Source: Lobulomyces angularis (Eukaryota; Chytridiomycota; Chytridiomycetes; Lobulomycetales; Lobulomycetaceae). Taken from it: 26,565 nucleotides of DNA. How positions within the stretch are numbered: the first letter of the stretch is position 1; the number at the start of each line of letters is the position of its first letter. The stretch spans positions 1 through 26,565 of the forward strand of contig JADHYX010000281.1 in the NCBI GenBank assembly GCA_027604685.1, given 5' to 3'. The notes under the pieces were generated by a model that was given only the letters and a program-made list of their open reading frames with translations, was not told where the DNA came from and made no database searches. Positions 26,524-26,565 of the stretch are shown one piece after another. A program made the position numbers and the translations under genes.

Positions 26524-26565
26524 AAAAAAAACCAAGAAAATCTCGTTTCTTTATTTTTTTTTTAT

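Overview
The window is AT-rich nuclear DNA from a compact eukaryote. Genes are packed tightly on both strands and are cut by many short introns, mostly 26-60 nt, with GT donors and TAG, CAG or often AAG acceptors. TAA, TAG and TGA all serve as stops. An Air1/2-type zinc-knuckle protein, a Slt11/RBM22 splicing factor, an ISWI ATPase and a GT61 glycosyltransferase fit an early-diverging, AT-rich, intron-rich fungus such as a Cryptomycota/Rozella-like lineage. That placement is inference; the sequence alone does not prove it.

Layout, left to right: a possible start of a minus-strand gene at the left edge; an ISWI chromatin-remodelling ATPase (+, 22 introns); RBM22/Slt11 (-), convergent with it; NUBP1/Nbp35, an Fe-S assembly scaffold (+), divergent from RBM22; an orphan protein with a CxxC...CxxC zinc finger (+); a very large membrane-anchored protein that joins a GT61 (EOGT-like) domain to a protein O-fucosyltransferase-like domain (+); an orphan protein with an internal repeat (+); a probable tiny minus-strand gene found by hand splicing; a RhoGAP-fold protein without the arginine finger (-); a 1.87-kb gene-poor island holding a decayed TnpB/Fanzor-like C-terminus (-) and scattered plus-strand open frames; an Air1/2 (ZCCHC7) TRAMP-type zinc-knuckle protein (-); a GPATCH11 homologue (+); AP-1 gamma-adaptin (-); and the V-ATPase G subunit (+).

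Most genes are conserved housekeeping: chromatin, splicing, RNA surveillance, cytosolic Fe-S assembly, clathrin coat and proton pump. There is no operon-like logic. Neighbours are arranged as tight divergent pairs with about 60-110 bp between start codons, or as convergent pairs. The unusual content is the fused glycosyltransferase, the GAP-dead RhoGAP protein with CDK-type sites, the two orphan proteins, the hidden small gene and the mobile-element remnant at 18.3-18.5 kb. Exon structures were built by eye from reading-frame continuity, splice signals and family resemblance; no alignment or transcript data were available.
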